Source of the DNA: Streptomyces lonarensis
GTDB taxonomy: Bacteria; Actinomycetota; Actinomycetes; Streptomycetales; Streptomycetaceae
Assembly: GCF_012033735.1 (NCBI RefSeq)
Contig: NZ_JAAVJD010000020.1
Location: forward strand, 1-41,699
DNA: 41,699 nt
Reading direction: 5' to 3'
Of the stretch, positions 34,255 through 41,699 are shown piece after piece. Position numbers and translations under genes: made by a program. The notes under the pieces are model-generated. The model did no database searches, was not told the origin of the DNA, and worked only from the letters and a program-made list of their open reading frames with translations. Each line of letters starts with the position of its first letter. Positions within the stretch are counted from its first letter, which is position 1.

Positions 34255-35003
34255 GAGCGGCCCCCGTTCCGGAGGCCCTGGTGGGTGATGCGGAAGAGGA
34301 AGGTGACGACGCCGTCCTGCCAGTCGTGGAGGTGGTCGATCCGCGGGTCGAACCCGTGGTCGAGCGCATGGCCGACCAGGGCGCGCAGGTCGGCGGTGGT
34401 GGAGGCGATGAGGAGGATCTCTCCTGCGGGGGCGAGGAGTTCGCGTTCCGCGAGTTGGGCGAAGAAGCGGGCGACGAGTGGGGCGCCGACGCAGACGTTG
34501 CGGACCACGTCGGGGTCGTCGCTCACCGGCCGGCTCACGGCCGGGGGGTTGAAGGTGACGACGTCGAACCGGCTGCCGTCCGGGACGGGGTCGAAGAGGT
34601 CGCCGACCCGAGGGTGGAAGGCGGTCCCCGGGCGGTCGCCGACGATCTCCCGGTAGTGGCGGGTGGTGGCGGCGATACTCGCCGGGTGGACGTCCAGGGC
34701 ATGGACCTCGCGGGCTCCTCGCAGCCCGGCCGCGACGGCCTCCACGCCGAGCCCCACCCCCATGGCGGCGTAGCGGAGACCGCGCGTCTCGATACGGCCG
34801 TCGAGGACCCGGTCGTGGATCATGCGGCTGGTCCAGCCGGGGACGAAGACGCCCGGTGGCACGTCGAAGGTCCAGCCGTTCCAGCTGTGGGAGCGGGTGG
34901 TGTGCAGGTCGGACGAGGGCCGGTTGACGGCGATGATGCGGTCTGCGGGCAGCGGCGGCGGCAGCTGTGCGAGGAGGGCGGTGCCGGTCGCGGTGCGGTC
35001 CAT
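34251..35003 (-). CDS. Class I SAM-dependent methyltransferase, HemK/RsmC-like
   Basis: 250 residues, with GGAAGAGAA upstream of the ATG. Motif I is degenerate but recognisable (AAMGVGLGVEAVAAGLRGAREVHALDVHP, with the acidic Asp in DVHP). A later VVTFNPPAVS corresponds to the NPPY motif of methyltransferases acting on planar nitrogen (HemK, RsmC types). The N-terminal 70 residues (SWNGWTFDVPPGVFVPGWTSRMIHDRVL) resemble HemK-like substrate domains. It is the first gene of the operon with the DUF364 and PLP genes, divergent from the MFS gene across a Fur/Zur-like palindrome. An N-methyl group on a small amino-acid-derived chelator is a reasonable guess but only that. Confidence 0.8.
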   Translation of the reverse strand: MDRTATGTALLAQLPPPLPADRIIAVNRPSSDLHTTRSHSWNGWTFDVPPGVFVPGWTSRMIHDRVLDGRIETRGLRYAAMGVGLGVEAVAAGLRGAREVHALDVHPASIAATTRHYREIVGDRPGTAFHPRVGDLFDPVPDGSRFDVVTFNPPAVSRPVSDDPDVVRNVCVGAPLVARFFAQLAERELLAPAGEILLIASTTADLRALVGHALDHGFDPRIDHLHDWQDGVVTFLFRITHQGLRNGGRS

Positions 35004-35180
35004 GAGTTCTCTTCCGTTTTCGTCGGTGGAACGGGCGCGCGCATGCGGAGCCTCGGTGCGCGGCGGCGCGGTGCGTAGCGGACCGCGAGCGGCCGTCGGC
35101 GGTGTCCGAGGGGTGGGGGCGGAGGCATCGGGGCACAGGACGGTGGCGCGTACCGAAGTGGCACGGCCGAGAGCACCCTA

Positions 35181-35203
35181 ATGGCAATGATTGTCATTGC
35201 GAT
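35181..35203. promoter_or_regulatory. Fur/Zur-family-like operator between the divergent metallophore genes
   Basis: GCAATGA-TTG-TCATTGC (35184-35200) is a perfect inverted repeat. It extends to 23 bases (35181-35203) with a single mismatched pair. The core AATGATTGTCATT is close to the AATGATTNTCATT centre of Zur and Fur boxes and is strikingly AT-rich for this genome. It lies in the 336-base gap between the methyltransferase (-) and MFS (+) starts and could control both. The rest of the gap shows no gene. Confidence 0.7.
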
Positions 35204-35340
35204 AGTGTTCTTTCACGCAACGGCGCGCCCTGGCCTGAGGTTTGCGACCGAGGCGGCCGCACCGTCCCGTCCACTCGGACACCGCTCGCCGCGAGGACCG
35301 TGGCGACCGGAACCTCTCCCGTGCCACGTCAGGAGCCCCG

Positions 35341-36609
35341 GTGACCACTTCCGCCGCGCCACCCGGAACCGCGACCCTCCCGCCCCCGGAGCAGCCTTCG
35401 ATCCTGCTCGACACGGCCTTCCTGCGACTCTGGGCAGGCGCGACCGCGTCCGGTCTGGCCACCTGGGCGCTGCCGTTCGTCCTCGGCCTCGCGGTTGTCG
35501 ACCGAACCCTCTCGGCCACGGAACTCGGCCTGCTGCTCGCCGCGCGGACCGTCGGGTTCCTCGCGGCGGTACCGGTGGCCGGCGTGCTGGCCGACCGCTA
35601 CTCCCGTCGCGGCGTCGTCCTCTGGTCCGGCCTGGCAGCAGGCGCGGCGGCGCCCGTGATAGCCCTCGGGGTGGACCGCTCGGTCCTGCTGATGGCGGCG
35701 GGCGCCGCCCTGGCAGGCGCGGGGCAGGGCGCCTGCCGGCCCGCCTACCAGGCGCTGACCGCCGAGGTGGTGGACCCCGGCCGGCGGCAGCAGGCCAACG
35801 CCGCCATGACGCTGGCGGTCCGGGGCACCGTCCTCACCGGGCCGTCACTCGCCGCGCTGCTCGCCGTCTTCCTGCACACCCGGACCCTGCTGCTCGGCAT
35901 CGGCCTGCTCTGGCTCGTTTCGGCCTGCGTACCCGGTCGGGGAGCTCGGCGCACCGACGAGCGCGCCGAGCAGGACAACGACGCAGCGACTTCCCTCGTC
36001 GCGCAGTTTCGCGAGGGGGTCCAGGAGGCACGCCGCCACCCGTGGTTCCTCGCGGGGCTGGGCGCGCTGACGGCGGTCATCGCCACCGGCTACTCCGCGA
36101 CCGGCGTCGTGCTTCCGACCGTCAGCCGGGACGACTACGGCAGCCAGGCGGTGCTGGCGGGCGCCGTCACCGCGTACACGGCCGGGGCGCTGATCGGGGC
36201 ACTCCTCATCGCACGCTGGCACCCGCGCTCCGCCGGGTGGGTGGCGCTGACGGGCCTCGCCCTCTACGGCCTTGCCCCGCTGAGCCTGCTGCTGCCGGTG
36301 CCCGCCGCCGTGGTGCTGGCCGCGTACGCGGTCGCGGGCATCGGGATCGAGCTGTTCAACGTGCCGTGGTTCACCGCCGCGCAGCGGGAGGTCGCGCCGG
36401 ACAAGCTGGCCCGGGTCTCCTCGCTCGACTTCCTGCTGTCGTACGGGCTCGCACCGGTCGGTCTCGCCGTCATCGCGCCGGCCGTCGCCGCGTTCGGCGC
36501 GGAGCCCGTGCTGCTCGGGTGTGCGGTGGTCTGCTTCGCGGCGCCCGCGCTCGCCGCGCTGGCGCCGGGCGCCCGCACCTTCTCCCGGCAGCCCTCCCGC
36601 GGACGGTGA
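35341..36609 (+). CDS. Major facilitator superfamily transporter
   Basis: 422 residues. The GTG at 35341 has AGGAG 5 bases upstream. There are about 12 membrane helices in two six-helix halves with a charged central loop (RGARRTDERAEQDNDA, about residue 200). The MFS motif after helix 2 is present (GVLADRYSRRGVVLW), a variant of G-x-L-a-D-r-x-g-r-r. It belongs to the group of drug/siderophore exporters (EntS-like), consistent with secretion of a metallophore made by the divergent operon. The operator at 35181-35203 lies 138 bases upstream. It converges on the fecB-type gene across a strong terminator. Confidence 0.88.
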   Translation: MTTSAAPPGTATLPPPEQPSILLDTAFLRLWAGATASGLATWALPFVLGLAVVDRTLSATELGLLLAARTVGFLAAVPVAGVLADRYSRRGVVLWSGLAAGAAAPVIALGVDRSVLLMAAGAALAGAGQGACRPAYQALTAEVVDPGRRQQANAAMTLAVRGTVLTGPSLAALLAVFLHTRTLLLGIGLLWLVSACVPGRGARRTDERAEQDNDAATSLVAQFREGVQEARRHPWFLAGLGALTAVIATGYSATGVVLPTVSRDDYGSQAVLAGAVTAYTAGALIGALLIARWHPRSAGWVALTGLALYGLAPLSLLLPVPAAVVLAAYAVAGIGIELFNVPWFTAAQREVAPDKLARVSSLDFLLSYGLAPVGLAVIAPAVAAFGAEPVLLGCAVVCFAAPALAALAPGARTFSRQPSRGR

Positions 36610-36610
36610 G

Positions 36611-36660
36611 CGTCGGGCCCGGAGGGCCGGCCAGGACGGCCGTTCCCTCCGGGCCCGACG
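36611..36660. terminator. Strong bidirectional hairpin terminator
   Basis: A perfect 16-bp stem (CGTCGGGCCCGGAGGG with 36645-36660), and the loop itself forms a CGGCC/GGCCG stem. It lies between the convergent MFS (+) and binding-protein (-) genes. Confidence 0.85.
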
Positions 36661-36669
36661 GTGTCGTCG

Positions 36670-37686
36670 TCAGTCGGCGAGCCCGTCCAGGTACGCGGCG
36701 AACTTCTCCAGCCCGTCGACGGTGCGGGGCCCGCTGATGCCCTCGTTGTAGTCGAGGACGAAGAAGTTGTCCTGCTGCACCCCGGGCAGCTCACGGGTGT
36801 GCGGCGACTCCTTGAGGAATTCGATCTTCTTCTCCGCGGCGAGGTCGCCGTAGTCGAGGATGACGACCACCTCGGGCTCCGCCTCGGCCACCGACTCCCA
36901 ACTGACCTGCGTCCACCGCTCGTCGAGGTCGTCGAAGACGTTCCGGGCCCCGGCCGAGGCGATGATGTCGTTGGGCGGCACCTGACTCCCCGCGGTGAAC
37001 GGCTGGTCGGTGCCGGAGTCGTAGAGGAAGACCGGCAGCGGGTCACCGTCCGGCGCGGCGGCGCGGACCGCTTCCACCCGCCCCTGCAGCTCCTCGACCA
37101 CCTCGGCGGCGCGCTCCTCGACCTGGAAGATCGCGCCGAGCCGCTCCAGGTCGGCCCAGAGCGCGTCGAACGGCGCCATCCGCTCGGGGTGGCCGGGGTA
37201 GTTGAAGCAGCTCTCCGTGTGCAGGAAGCTCTGGATGCCGAGGGTGTCGAGGATCTCGGGGGTGATGCCGCGCTGCTCGCTGAAGCCGGAGTTCCAGCCC
37301 GCGACCACCAGGTCGGCGCGGGCCTCGACCACGATCTCCTTGTTGAGCAGGTCGTCGCTGAGCATCTCCACCTCGGCGTAGTCGGCCGCCCACGGCGACT
37401 CCTCGACCGGCGGGTTGGCCGGCGGCATGACGTAGCCGGCGACGTGATCCGTCAGGCCGAGGGCGAACAGCTTGTCCGCGCTGCCGGCCTCATAGGCGAC
37501 CGCGCGCTCGGGCACGGTGTAGGTCACGGACTCGCCGCAGCGCTGGACGGAGGACGACGCGTCGGACTTCCCCTCGTCCTGCTCGGCCACCTCGGCGCCG
37601 CACCCCGCCAGGGCCAGCGCCATCACCACGGCACTTCCGGAGACGGCGGTGCGGCGCGCCGCGGCTGAGGGGGTCTTCGTGGGCAT
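36670..37686 (-). CDS. Iron/metallophore-binding lipoprotein (FecB/FepB type)
   Basis: 338 residues with lipobox LAGC (Cys29). The mature protein is a periplasmic-binding-protein type III (BtuF/FhuD fold): RAVAYEAGSADKLFALGLTDHVAGY, LLNKEIVVEARADLVVAGWNSGF, GITPEILDTLGIQSFLHTESC, VFLYDSGTDQPFTAG, NVFDDLDERWTQVSWESVAEAEPEVVVILDYGD and FFVLDYNEGISGPRTVDGLEKFAAYL. It delivers a ferric-siderophore or other metal chelate to the permease encoded two genes upstream. It is the third gene of the permease-ATPase-binding protein operon, 17 bases after the ATPase stop, with GGAAGG as RBS. The ligand is not predictable; the neighbouring biosynthetic operon suggests self-uptake. Confidence 0.9.
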   Translation of the reverse strand: MPTKTPSAAARRTAVSGSAVVMALALAGCGAEVAEQDEGKSDASSSVQRCGESVTYTVPERAVAYEAGSADKLFALGLTDHVAGYVMPPANPPVEESPWAADYAEVEMLSDDLLNKEIVVEARADLVVAGWNSGFSEQRGITPEILDTLGIQSFLHTESCFNYPGHPERMAPFDALWADLERLGAIFQVEERAAEVVEELQGRVEAVRAAAPDGDPLPVFLYDSGTDQPFTAGSQVPPNDIIASAGARNVFDDLDERWTQVSWESVAEAEPEVVVILDYGDLAAEKKIEFLKESPHTRELPGVQQDNFFVLDYNEGISGPRTVDGLEKFAAYLDGLAD

Positions 37687-37703
37687 GGTGGGTCGCCTTC
37701 CGA

Positions 37704-38474
37704 TCAGGAGGGATCGAGTGAGTACAACAACTGGGGTGCGCCGCTCACCGGGTGCGGCACGACCTCGGCGCGGACGCCGAAGACCTCGTCAACCAGCTGC
37801 GCGGTGAGGACCTCCGCCGGGGTCCCGGTGGCGACGAGCCGCCCGTCGGCGAGCACGCCGACCCGGTCGCAGACCGCGGCGGCGAGGTTGAGGTCGTGCA
37901 GCACGACGAGGACGGTGAGGCCGGCGCCGCGCAGGAACGAGAGCAGGCCGAGCTGGTGGCGGATGTCGAGGTGGTTGGTGGGCTCGTCCAGGACCAGCAC
38001 CCGAGGCTCCTGGACGAGGGCGCGGGCCAGCAGCACCCGTTGGCGCTCACCGCCCGACAGGCCGGGGACGGTGCGTTGGGCGAGGTGCGCGATGTCGAGG
38101 CGTTCCATCGCCGCCCGGCACAGTTCCCGCTCCCGCGCGTTCAGCGGCTCGTTGCCCCGCCGGTGGGGTGCGCGCCCCAGCGCGACGACCTCCTCGACGG
38201 TGAAGTCGACGTCGACGCCGCCGTCCTGCGTCGTCGCGGCCACGGTCCGCGCGCTCTGCCGGGGCGTGAGGCGCGACAGGTCCTGGCCGCCGACGCGCAC
38301 CGCGCCGGCGCTGGGGCGCAGCGCCCGGTAGACGCACCGCAGGGCCGTGGACTTCCCGCTGCCGTTCGGCCCGACGAGACCGACGATCGCCCCCTCGGAC
38401 ACCGTCAGCGAGAGCCGGTCCACCAGTGTCCTGCCGTCGGTCACCACCGACAGCTCCTCGATGCGCAACTCCAT
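37704..38474 (-). CDS. Metallophore ABC transporter ATPase (FecE type)
   Basis: 256 residues, standard length. Walker A GPNGSGKST, Q-loop ATTQDGGVDVDFTVEEV, signature LSGGERQRVLLARAL, Walker B VLVLDEPTNHLDIRHQ and H-loop VVLHDLNLA are all intact and typical of the FecE/FepC/BtuD group. It drives import of a metal chelate. Its ATG lies one base after the permease stop, and the binding-protein gene follows 17 bases later, so all three are co-transcribed. Confidence 0.93.
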   Translation of the reverse strand: MELRIEELSVVTDGRTLVDRLSLTVSEGAIVGLVGPNGSGKSTALRCVYRALRPSAGAVRVGGQDLSRLTPRQSARTVAATTQDGGVDVDFTVEEVVALGRAPHRRGNEPLNARERELCRAAMERLDIAHLAQRTVPGLSGGERQRVLLARALVQEPRVLVLDEPTNHLDIRHQLGLLSFLRGAGLTVLVVLHDLNLAAAVCDRVGVLADGRLVATGTPAEVLTAQLVDEVFGVRAEVVPHPVSGAPQLLYSLDPS

Positions 38475-38475
38475 G

Positions 38476-39615
38476 TCAGCGGCCTCCGAACGTGTAGCCG
38501 CCGCGCCGCATCAGCGCGACGAAGACGGGAACACCGACCAGCGCGGTGATGACCCCCAGCGGCAGTTCGCGCGGCGCGACCACGGTGCGGGCCGCAAGGT
38601 CCACCCACACCATGAACAGCGCCCCGGCCAACGGGGCGACCGCGAGGACCCGGGCGTGCGTGGCGCCGACGAGGATGCGGACGACGTGCGGCATGACCAG
38701 CCCGACGAAGGCGATGGCGCCGCTCACCGCGACCATGACGCCGGTGACGAGTGAGACAATCACCAGCAGCACGGTCCGCTGCCGGCCCGCGGCCACGCCG
38801 AGGCTCGCGGCCGTCTCGTCACCGAGGGAGAGCACGTCCAGCACCCGGCCCCGCCGGTACATCAGCACCAGCCCGCCGAGCACCGCCACGGCCACCACCG
38901 GCAGTACGTCCCAGCTCGCCGCGCCGAAGCTTCCCATCGTCCAGAACAGCACCGTGCTGGTCGCCTCGTTGTTGGGCGCGAGGTAGACGAGCAGGCTCAT
39001 CACCGCCTGGAAGCCGAGCGACATCGCCACACCGGTCAGGACGAGCCGCAGGGGCGACAGCCCGCCGCGGCCGGCGGCCGCGAGGTAGACCAGCAGCGAG
39101 GCGCCGAGCGCCCCGAGGAACGCGCCGACCGACACGGCGTGGATGCCGAGGACGGCCAGCCCGCCGGTGGTGGTGACGGCGACCGCCCCCACCGAGGCGC
39201 CCGAGGAGACGCCCAGGACGAACGGGTCGGCGAGCGCGTTGCGGACCATGGCCTGGATCACCACGCCGATCGCGCTCAGCCCGGCACCGACCAGCGCCGC
39301 CAGCAGCACGCGGGGGGTGCGGATCTGCCAGATGATCTGGTGGGTGGTCACCTCGTCCGCGCCGATGGTGCCGCCGCTGAGCGCCGCCCAGAGGTGGCGT
39401 GCGGTCTCGCCCGGCGCGATGACCGCCGGCCCGAGGCCGATGGCGACGACGACGGAGACCACCAGCAGAAGGGTCAGCACGGCGCAGGCGCCGAGCAGCC
39501 CGCGCCGGGAGGCGAGGCGGCGCTTCGGGCCGGGCGCCACCGGAGCCGCCGCCTGCCGCTGCTGCCCGATCACGGGCGTTCCCCGGGGTGGTACGAGTGG
39601 CGAGGGCGACGGCAC
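38476..39615 (-). CDS. Metallophore ABC transporter permease (FecCD family)
   Basis: 379 residues if the GTG at 39615 is used. An in-frame ATG at 39651 is possible, but a palindrome covers its first codons and no RBS precedes it. The membrane core starts near residue 40. FecCD family features are WQIRTPRVLLAALVGAGLSAIGVVIQAMVRNALADPFVLGVSSGAS (helix 2-3 region, with the conserved NPLADP-like motif as NALADP), LRLVLTGVAMSLGFQAVMSLLVY, LGDETAASLG and the C-terminal AFVGLVMPHVVRILVG ... PRELPLGVITALVGVPVFVALM. About ten helices; it would form a homodimeric channel since only one permease gene is present. First gene of the uptake operon. Confidence 0.88.
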   Translation of the reverse strand: MPSPSPLVPPRGTPVIGQQRQAAAPVAPGPKRRLASRRGLLGACAVLTLLLVVSVVVAIGLGPAVIAPGETARHLWAALSGGTIGADEVTTHQIIWQIRTPRVLLAALVGAGLSAIGVVIQAMVRNALADPFVLGVSSGASVGAVAVTTTGGLAVLGIHAVSVGAFLGALGASLLVYLAAAGRGGLSPLRLVLTGVAMSLGFQAVMSLLVYLAPNNEATSTVLFWTMGSFGAASWDVLPVVAVAVLGGLVLMYRRGRVLDVLSLGDETAASLGVAAGRQRTVLLVIVSLVTGVMVAVSGAIAFVGLVMPHVVRILVGATHARVLAVAPLAGALFMVWVDLAARTVVAPRELPLGVITALVGVPVFVALMRRGGYTFGGR

Positions 39616-39629
39616 GGGCCACCTGCGCT

Positions 39630-39646
39630 TTCCATCGATAATGGAA
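39630..39646 (-). promoter_or_regulatory. Short palindrome before the uptake operon
   Basis: TTCCAT-CGATA-ATGGAA is an inverted repeat of 6-bp arms and 5-base centre, lying 15 bases before the chosen GTG start. It does not match the Fur/Zur-like box at 35181, so if it is an operator it is for another regulator, or is degenerate. The stretch 39652-40170 (about 520 bases) upstream shows no gene I can support. Confidence 0.3.
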
Positions 39647-40176
39647 CCCATGTTCAACAGAGGAGAACTTAGCCCCCTCTGCCCGCCGTTGTCCACCACG
39701 GATCCCACGCAGTCTCCGGGCACTGGCAGGGTGCCGACGGGATGAGACGCGGGCATCGCTCCACCGGCTGCTGCCGGCCTCGAGCACGTCGCGTCGGTTC
39801 CGCGACAGCGCGTGCGACGCGTCCCTCACCGCGCAGTGCGCGGGGACGGGGAGAAGTGCAGGCGTGTCCACGGCAGCCCGGCGCGGGATCGAGGCTTCGT
39901 CCGGCTACGGCTGCGCCGACGGAAGACGCCCGTCAAGGGCCGCCATCCAGGGTCCGCAGGGAGTAATCGAGCGGGAGAGCGGCGGCCCGAGGCCGGCCGT
40001 TCCCGGCGGGGCGCAGCGCGATTCGGAGATGCGGGCGAGGGCCACGGGCGCGCTCACCATGACCGCGTACTGCGCTCACGCGCGCTACCGCACCATGGGA
40101 CGAGCGGCCTCCCGCCGCGGCTGCTTACTCCCGCCCGCTGAATGGCAAAGGCGTGGCGGATCTCGGGGCAGCAGCA

Positions 40177-40197
40177 GCTGCGGCGATCAGCCGCAGC
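40177..40197 (-). terminator. Hairpin terminator after the secreted protein gene
   Basis: GCTGCGGC (40177-40184) pairs perfectly with GCCGCAGC (40190-40197) around a GATCA loop, 10 bases after the stop codon on the minus strand. Confidence 0.65.
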
Positions 40198-40207
40198 CGC
40201 TGCCGAA

Positions 40208-41233
40208 TCAGCGGACGATGGTCTGGATCTCCTGGACGGTGACGTCCTGGGTGGTGCCGAACGCGCCATCCGGCAGCGTCGCGCCGCTGCCGTCCGAGCC
40301 CTCCCAGCTGACCTCCCACACGACCGTCGCACTGAACGGGTACGGGCCGCGGTCGTGGGTCGCCCGGTGGTAGGTGACGCCGCAGGACGGCGCAGTCCCG
40401 GCGTCGGCAGCCGTGTACGGCCGACCCACACCGCCGTCCGCCCCGACCGCACAGCCGTCGTGCACCGTCGCATCGCCCGTTCCCGGGTCGAGCTCCACGC
40501 GTGACGGGGTCGCGGTCACCGTTGCCGACAGCTGCGAATAGCCACTGATCGACGCCGTCACCGACACCGGCGCCAGGTCGGACGCGTCCATCCACACCCA
40601 GGTCGCCAGGTTCACCTTCTGCGCGTCCGCCGCCGGGCTCAACTCGGCACGGACATCCGGGATCTCCACCTCGGCATACGCCAGCTCCGCCAACATCTCC
40701 GGCGTCGGGGAGTTGGGGTGCGGCGGCGGGGTGTCGTCGTGGTCCACCCAGAAGATCTGCGACTCGCAGCTAGCGGTCGAGCCGTCGGGGTGGTTCGGAT
40801 TCGAGTGCACCGTCCACCAGGCCCCCTCGTCCTCCCGCCCGATGTTGTGGTCCTCGTACTGGCTGTTCTCGCCGTAGGTCTCATCGTGCGAGTCGACGAT
40901 CTCCTGGGCATTGTGCCCCTCGGTCTTGTAAGCCTGGTCCTTGGCGTAGTTGTCCCACCAGTCCTTGAACCCCGACGCCGACCAGCGAGGCGCGTAATAC
41001 GGCGACCAGTTCGACTGCCGTCCGGACAACGACCCACCAGCACCCGAATGCGGCGGATCGAAGACGACACCACCGACACCAGTCTCGGACACTTCGGCTT
41101 TTAGCTTCGACCCGTTGCGGCCACCGTAGAAATCGGTCTGCTGGCCCCCTCGCCCGGAGTCACCGGCGACGGCTGGCGACATCGCCACCATCGACATGCA
41201 GACAATCACGCAGACGGCAACTACTCGGCGCAC
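40208..41233 (-). CDS. Secreted protein of unknown function
   Basis: 341 residues. The GTG at 41233 overlaps the end of the upstream gene by 13 bases. A Sec signal peptide (residues 1-23, RRVVAVCVIVCMSMVAMSPAVA, cleavage after AVA) precedes a mature part rich in Gly, Ser, Asp and aromatic residues (SNWSPYYAPRWSASGFKDWWDNYAK). The C-terminal half (about 195-335) looks like beta-sandwich, Ig-like domains: VNLATWVWMDASDLAPVSVTASISGYS, then YPFSATVVWEVSWEGSDG. Cys residues in the second half (DGCAV, PSCGV) probably form a disulfide. Similar secreted proteins occur in pairs with the kind of gene found upstream. No enzymatic motif is seen. Confidence 0.75.
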   Translation of the reverse strand: MRRVVAVCVIVCMSMVAMSPAVAGDSGRGGQQTDFYGGRNGSKLKAEVSETGVGGVVFDPPHSGAGGSLSGRQSNWSPYYAPRWSASGFKDWWDNYAKDQAYKTEGHNAQEIVDSHDETYGENSQYEDHNIGREDEGAWWTVHSNPNHPDGSTASCESQIFWVDHDDTPPPHPNSPTPEMLAELAYAEVEIPDVRAELSPAADAQKVNLATWVWMDASDLAPVSVTASISGYSQLSATVTATPSRVELDPGTGDATVHDGCAVGADGGVGRPYTAADAGTAPSCGVTYHRATHDRGPYPFSATVVWEVSWEGSDGSGATLPDGAFGTTQDVTVQEIQTIVR

Positions 41234-41699
41234 AGCTGATCCTCTCGATCAGTTGTCATGATCACCGTCTGCCAGACGCCGTCATCATTGAGCTGCTGCC
41301 GAGCCGTGTAGTAGTACTTCCCACTGTCGGGGTCCTGCTCGCCGCTCTCCACCTCGATCAAGTAGGAACCCGCCATGTCCGCGCAGTATGTGGTGACCGC
41401 TGCGCTGTTTGTCTGCATCTCGATGGTGCGCTTGTAGTAACGCGTGGTGCCACCGAACGATAGGCCATCGTCGTGCATGCTTTCGATGTAGTCGATGCTC
41501 TCGAGCAGCGCGGAGTCCGCGAAGTAGAAAGGCAAAGCTGGCACCTGCGTGTCACCACTGGTGACGGCCTCGTCCACCGCGTTCACTCCACGCTCCTGGT
41601 CGGCGAGGACGGCGAGTTCGACCGGGTCGTCGGTGTCGACCTCCTCGAAGACGTTGTTCACGTCGTCCGGCAGGTTGATCTCCGGACGGTCGATACCGT
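41221..41699 (-). CDS. 3' part of a secreted protein or lipoprotein gene, cut by the window edge
   Basis: The frame is open to the end of the window (it reads GIDRPEINLPDDVNNVFEEV from the edge), so the true start with its probable signal peptide lies beyond 41699. A GTG at 41661 is internal. The visible 158 residues match a family of Streptomyces secreted proteins and lipoproteins I recognise by pattern: INLPDDVNNVFE, VLADQERGVNAVDEAVTSGD, FYFADSALLESIDYI, YCADMAGSYLIEVESG and GVWQTVIMTTDREDQLCAE. The cystatin/NTF2-like layout suggests a small alpha+beta domain with a disulfide (Cys in YCAD and QLCAE). The function is unknown. Its end overlaps the next gene by 13 bases, so they are coupled. 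Confidence 0.7.
   Translation of the reverse strand, partial: GIDRPEINLPDDVNNVFEEVDTDDPVELAVLADQERGVNAVDEAVTSGDTQVPALPFYFADSALLESIDYIESMHDDGLSFGGTTRYYKRTIEMQTNSAAVTTYCADMAGSYLIEVESGEQDPDSGKYYYTARQQLNDDGVWQTVIMTTDREDQLCAE

Noticed and set aside
35181-35203. DmdR/IdeR-type iron box
   Set aside because: The consensus TTAGGTTAGGCTAACCTAA is not matched. The sequence is of Fur/Zur type instead.
39864-40373. Plus-strand frames in the gap before the secreted protein
   Set aside because: They run antisense into the secreted-protein gene and its terminator. No motif and no convincing start.

Overview
The window is a GC-rich (roughly 70% or more) actinobacterial chromosome segment. GTG starts, ATGA/GTGA gene overlaps and long GC hairpin terminators are frequent. 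A block running dxs - xylH/G/F - rok7B7 - ngcG/F/E - acnA - (insert) - HTH-murA has, as I remember it, the same order as the S. coelicolor core region SCO6013 down to SCO5998. The host is therefore most likely a Streptomyces or a close relative. No tRNA, rRNA, CRISPR array, transposase or integrase was seen.

Layout. 1-3.9 kb holds a degenerate LCP-type membrane protein, two GNAT acetyltransferases and a secreted glutaminyl cyclase. 3.98-5.89 kb is dxs. 6.1-9.6 kb is a xylFGH-type pentose ABC importer, preceded by its ROK regulator (9.96-11.16 kb). 11.3-11.93 kb is a pair of small unknown genes. 11.98-15.6 kb is ngcEFG, a GlcNAc/chitobiose importer. 16.16-18.88 kb is aconitase.

19.56-25.99 kb is a complete lasso-peptide gene cluster lying between acnA and murA. 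It contains a SARP activator, two nearly identical precursor genes, the lasso cyclase, a PqqD-like RRE, a transglutaminase-like leader peptidase, and one polypeptide that fuses a MauE/DoxX-like redox membrane domain to an ABC exporter. Both predicted cores start GR.SWGFD and carry Cys13 and Cys18. This closely resembles LP2006, the class IV 'handcuff' lasso peptide, but with a longer Cys-Cys spacing and a tail beyond the last Cys. The promoter in front of the precursors carries three 11-bp-phased heptamers next to a -10 box, the architecture expected of a SARP site.

26.08-27.43 kb is a GntR regulator with a DUF1648 membrane protein. 27.6-29.15 kb is an XRE-HTH/MurA fusion with a nested palindrome just upstream. 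29.2-32.3 kb has lower GC and looks like accessory DNA: a frameshifted, truncated GHKL/sacsin-like ATPase remnant, an unknown 266-residue protein, and a Cys-rich pentapeptide-repeat protein.

32.35-39.6 kb looks like a metal-acquisition island. An overlapping three-gene operon (SAM methyltransferase, DUF364 protein, SbnA-like PLP enzyme) diverges from an MFS transporter across a Fur/Zur-like palindrome. Next to it is a FecB/C/E-type metallophore importer. There is no NRPS or NIS synthetase, so if this is a metallophore pathway it is a small one of unknown product. 40.2-41.7 kb holds a secreted protein gene overlapping the 3' part of a second gene that runs off the window.
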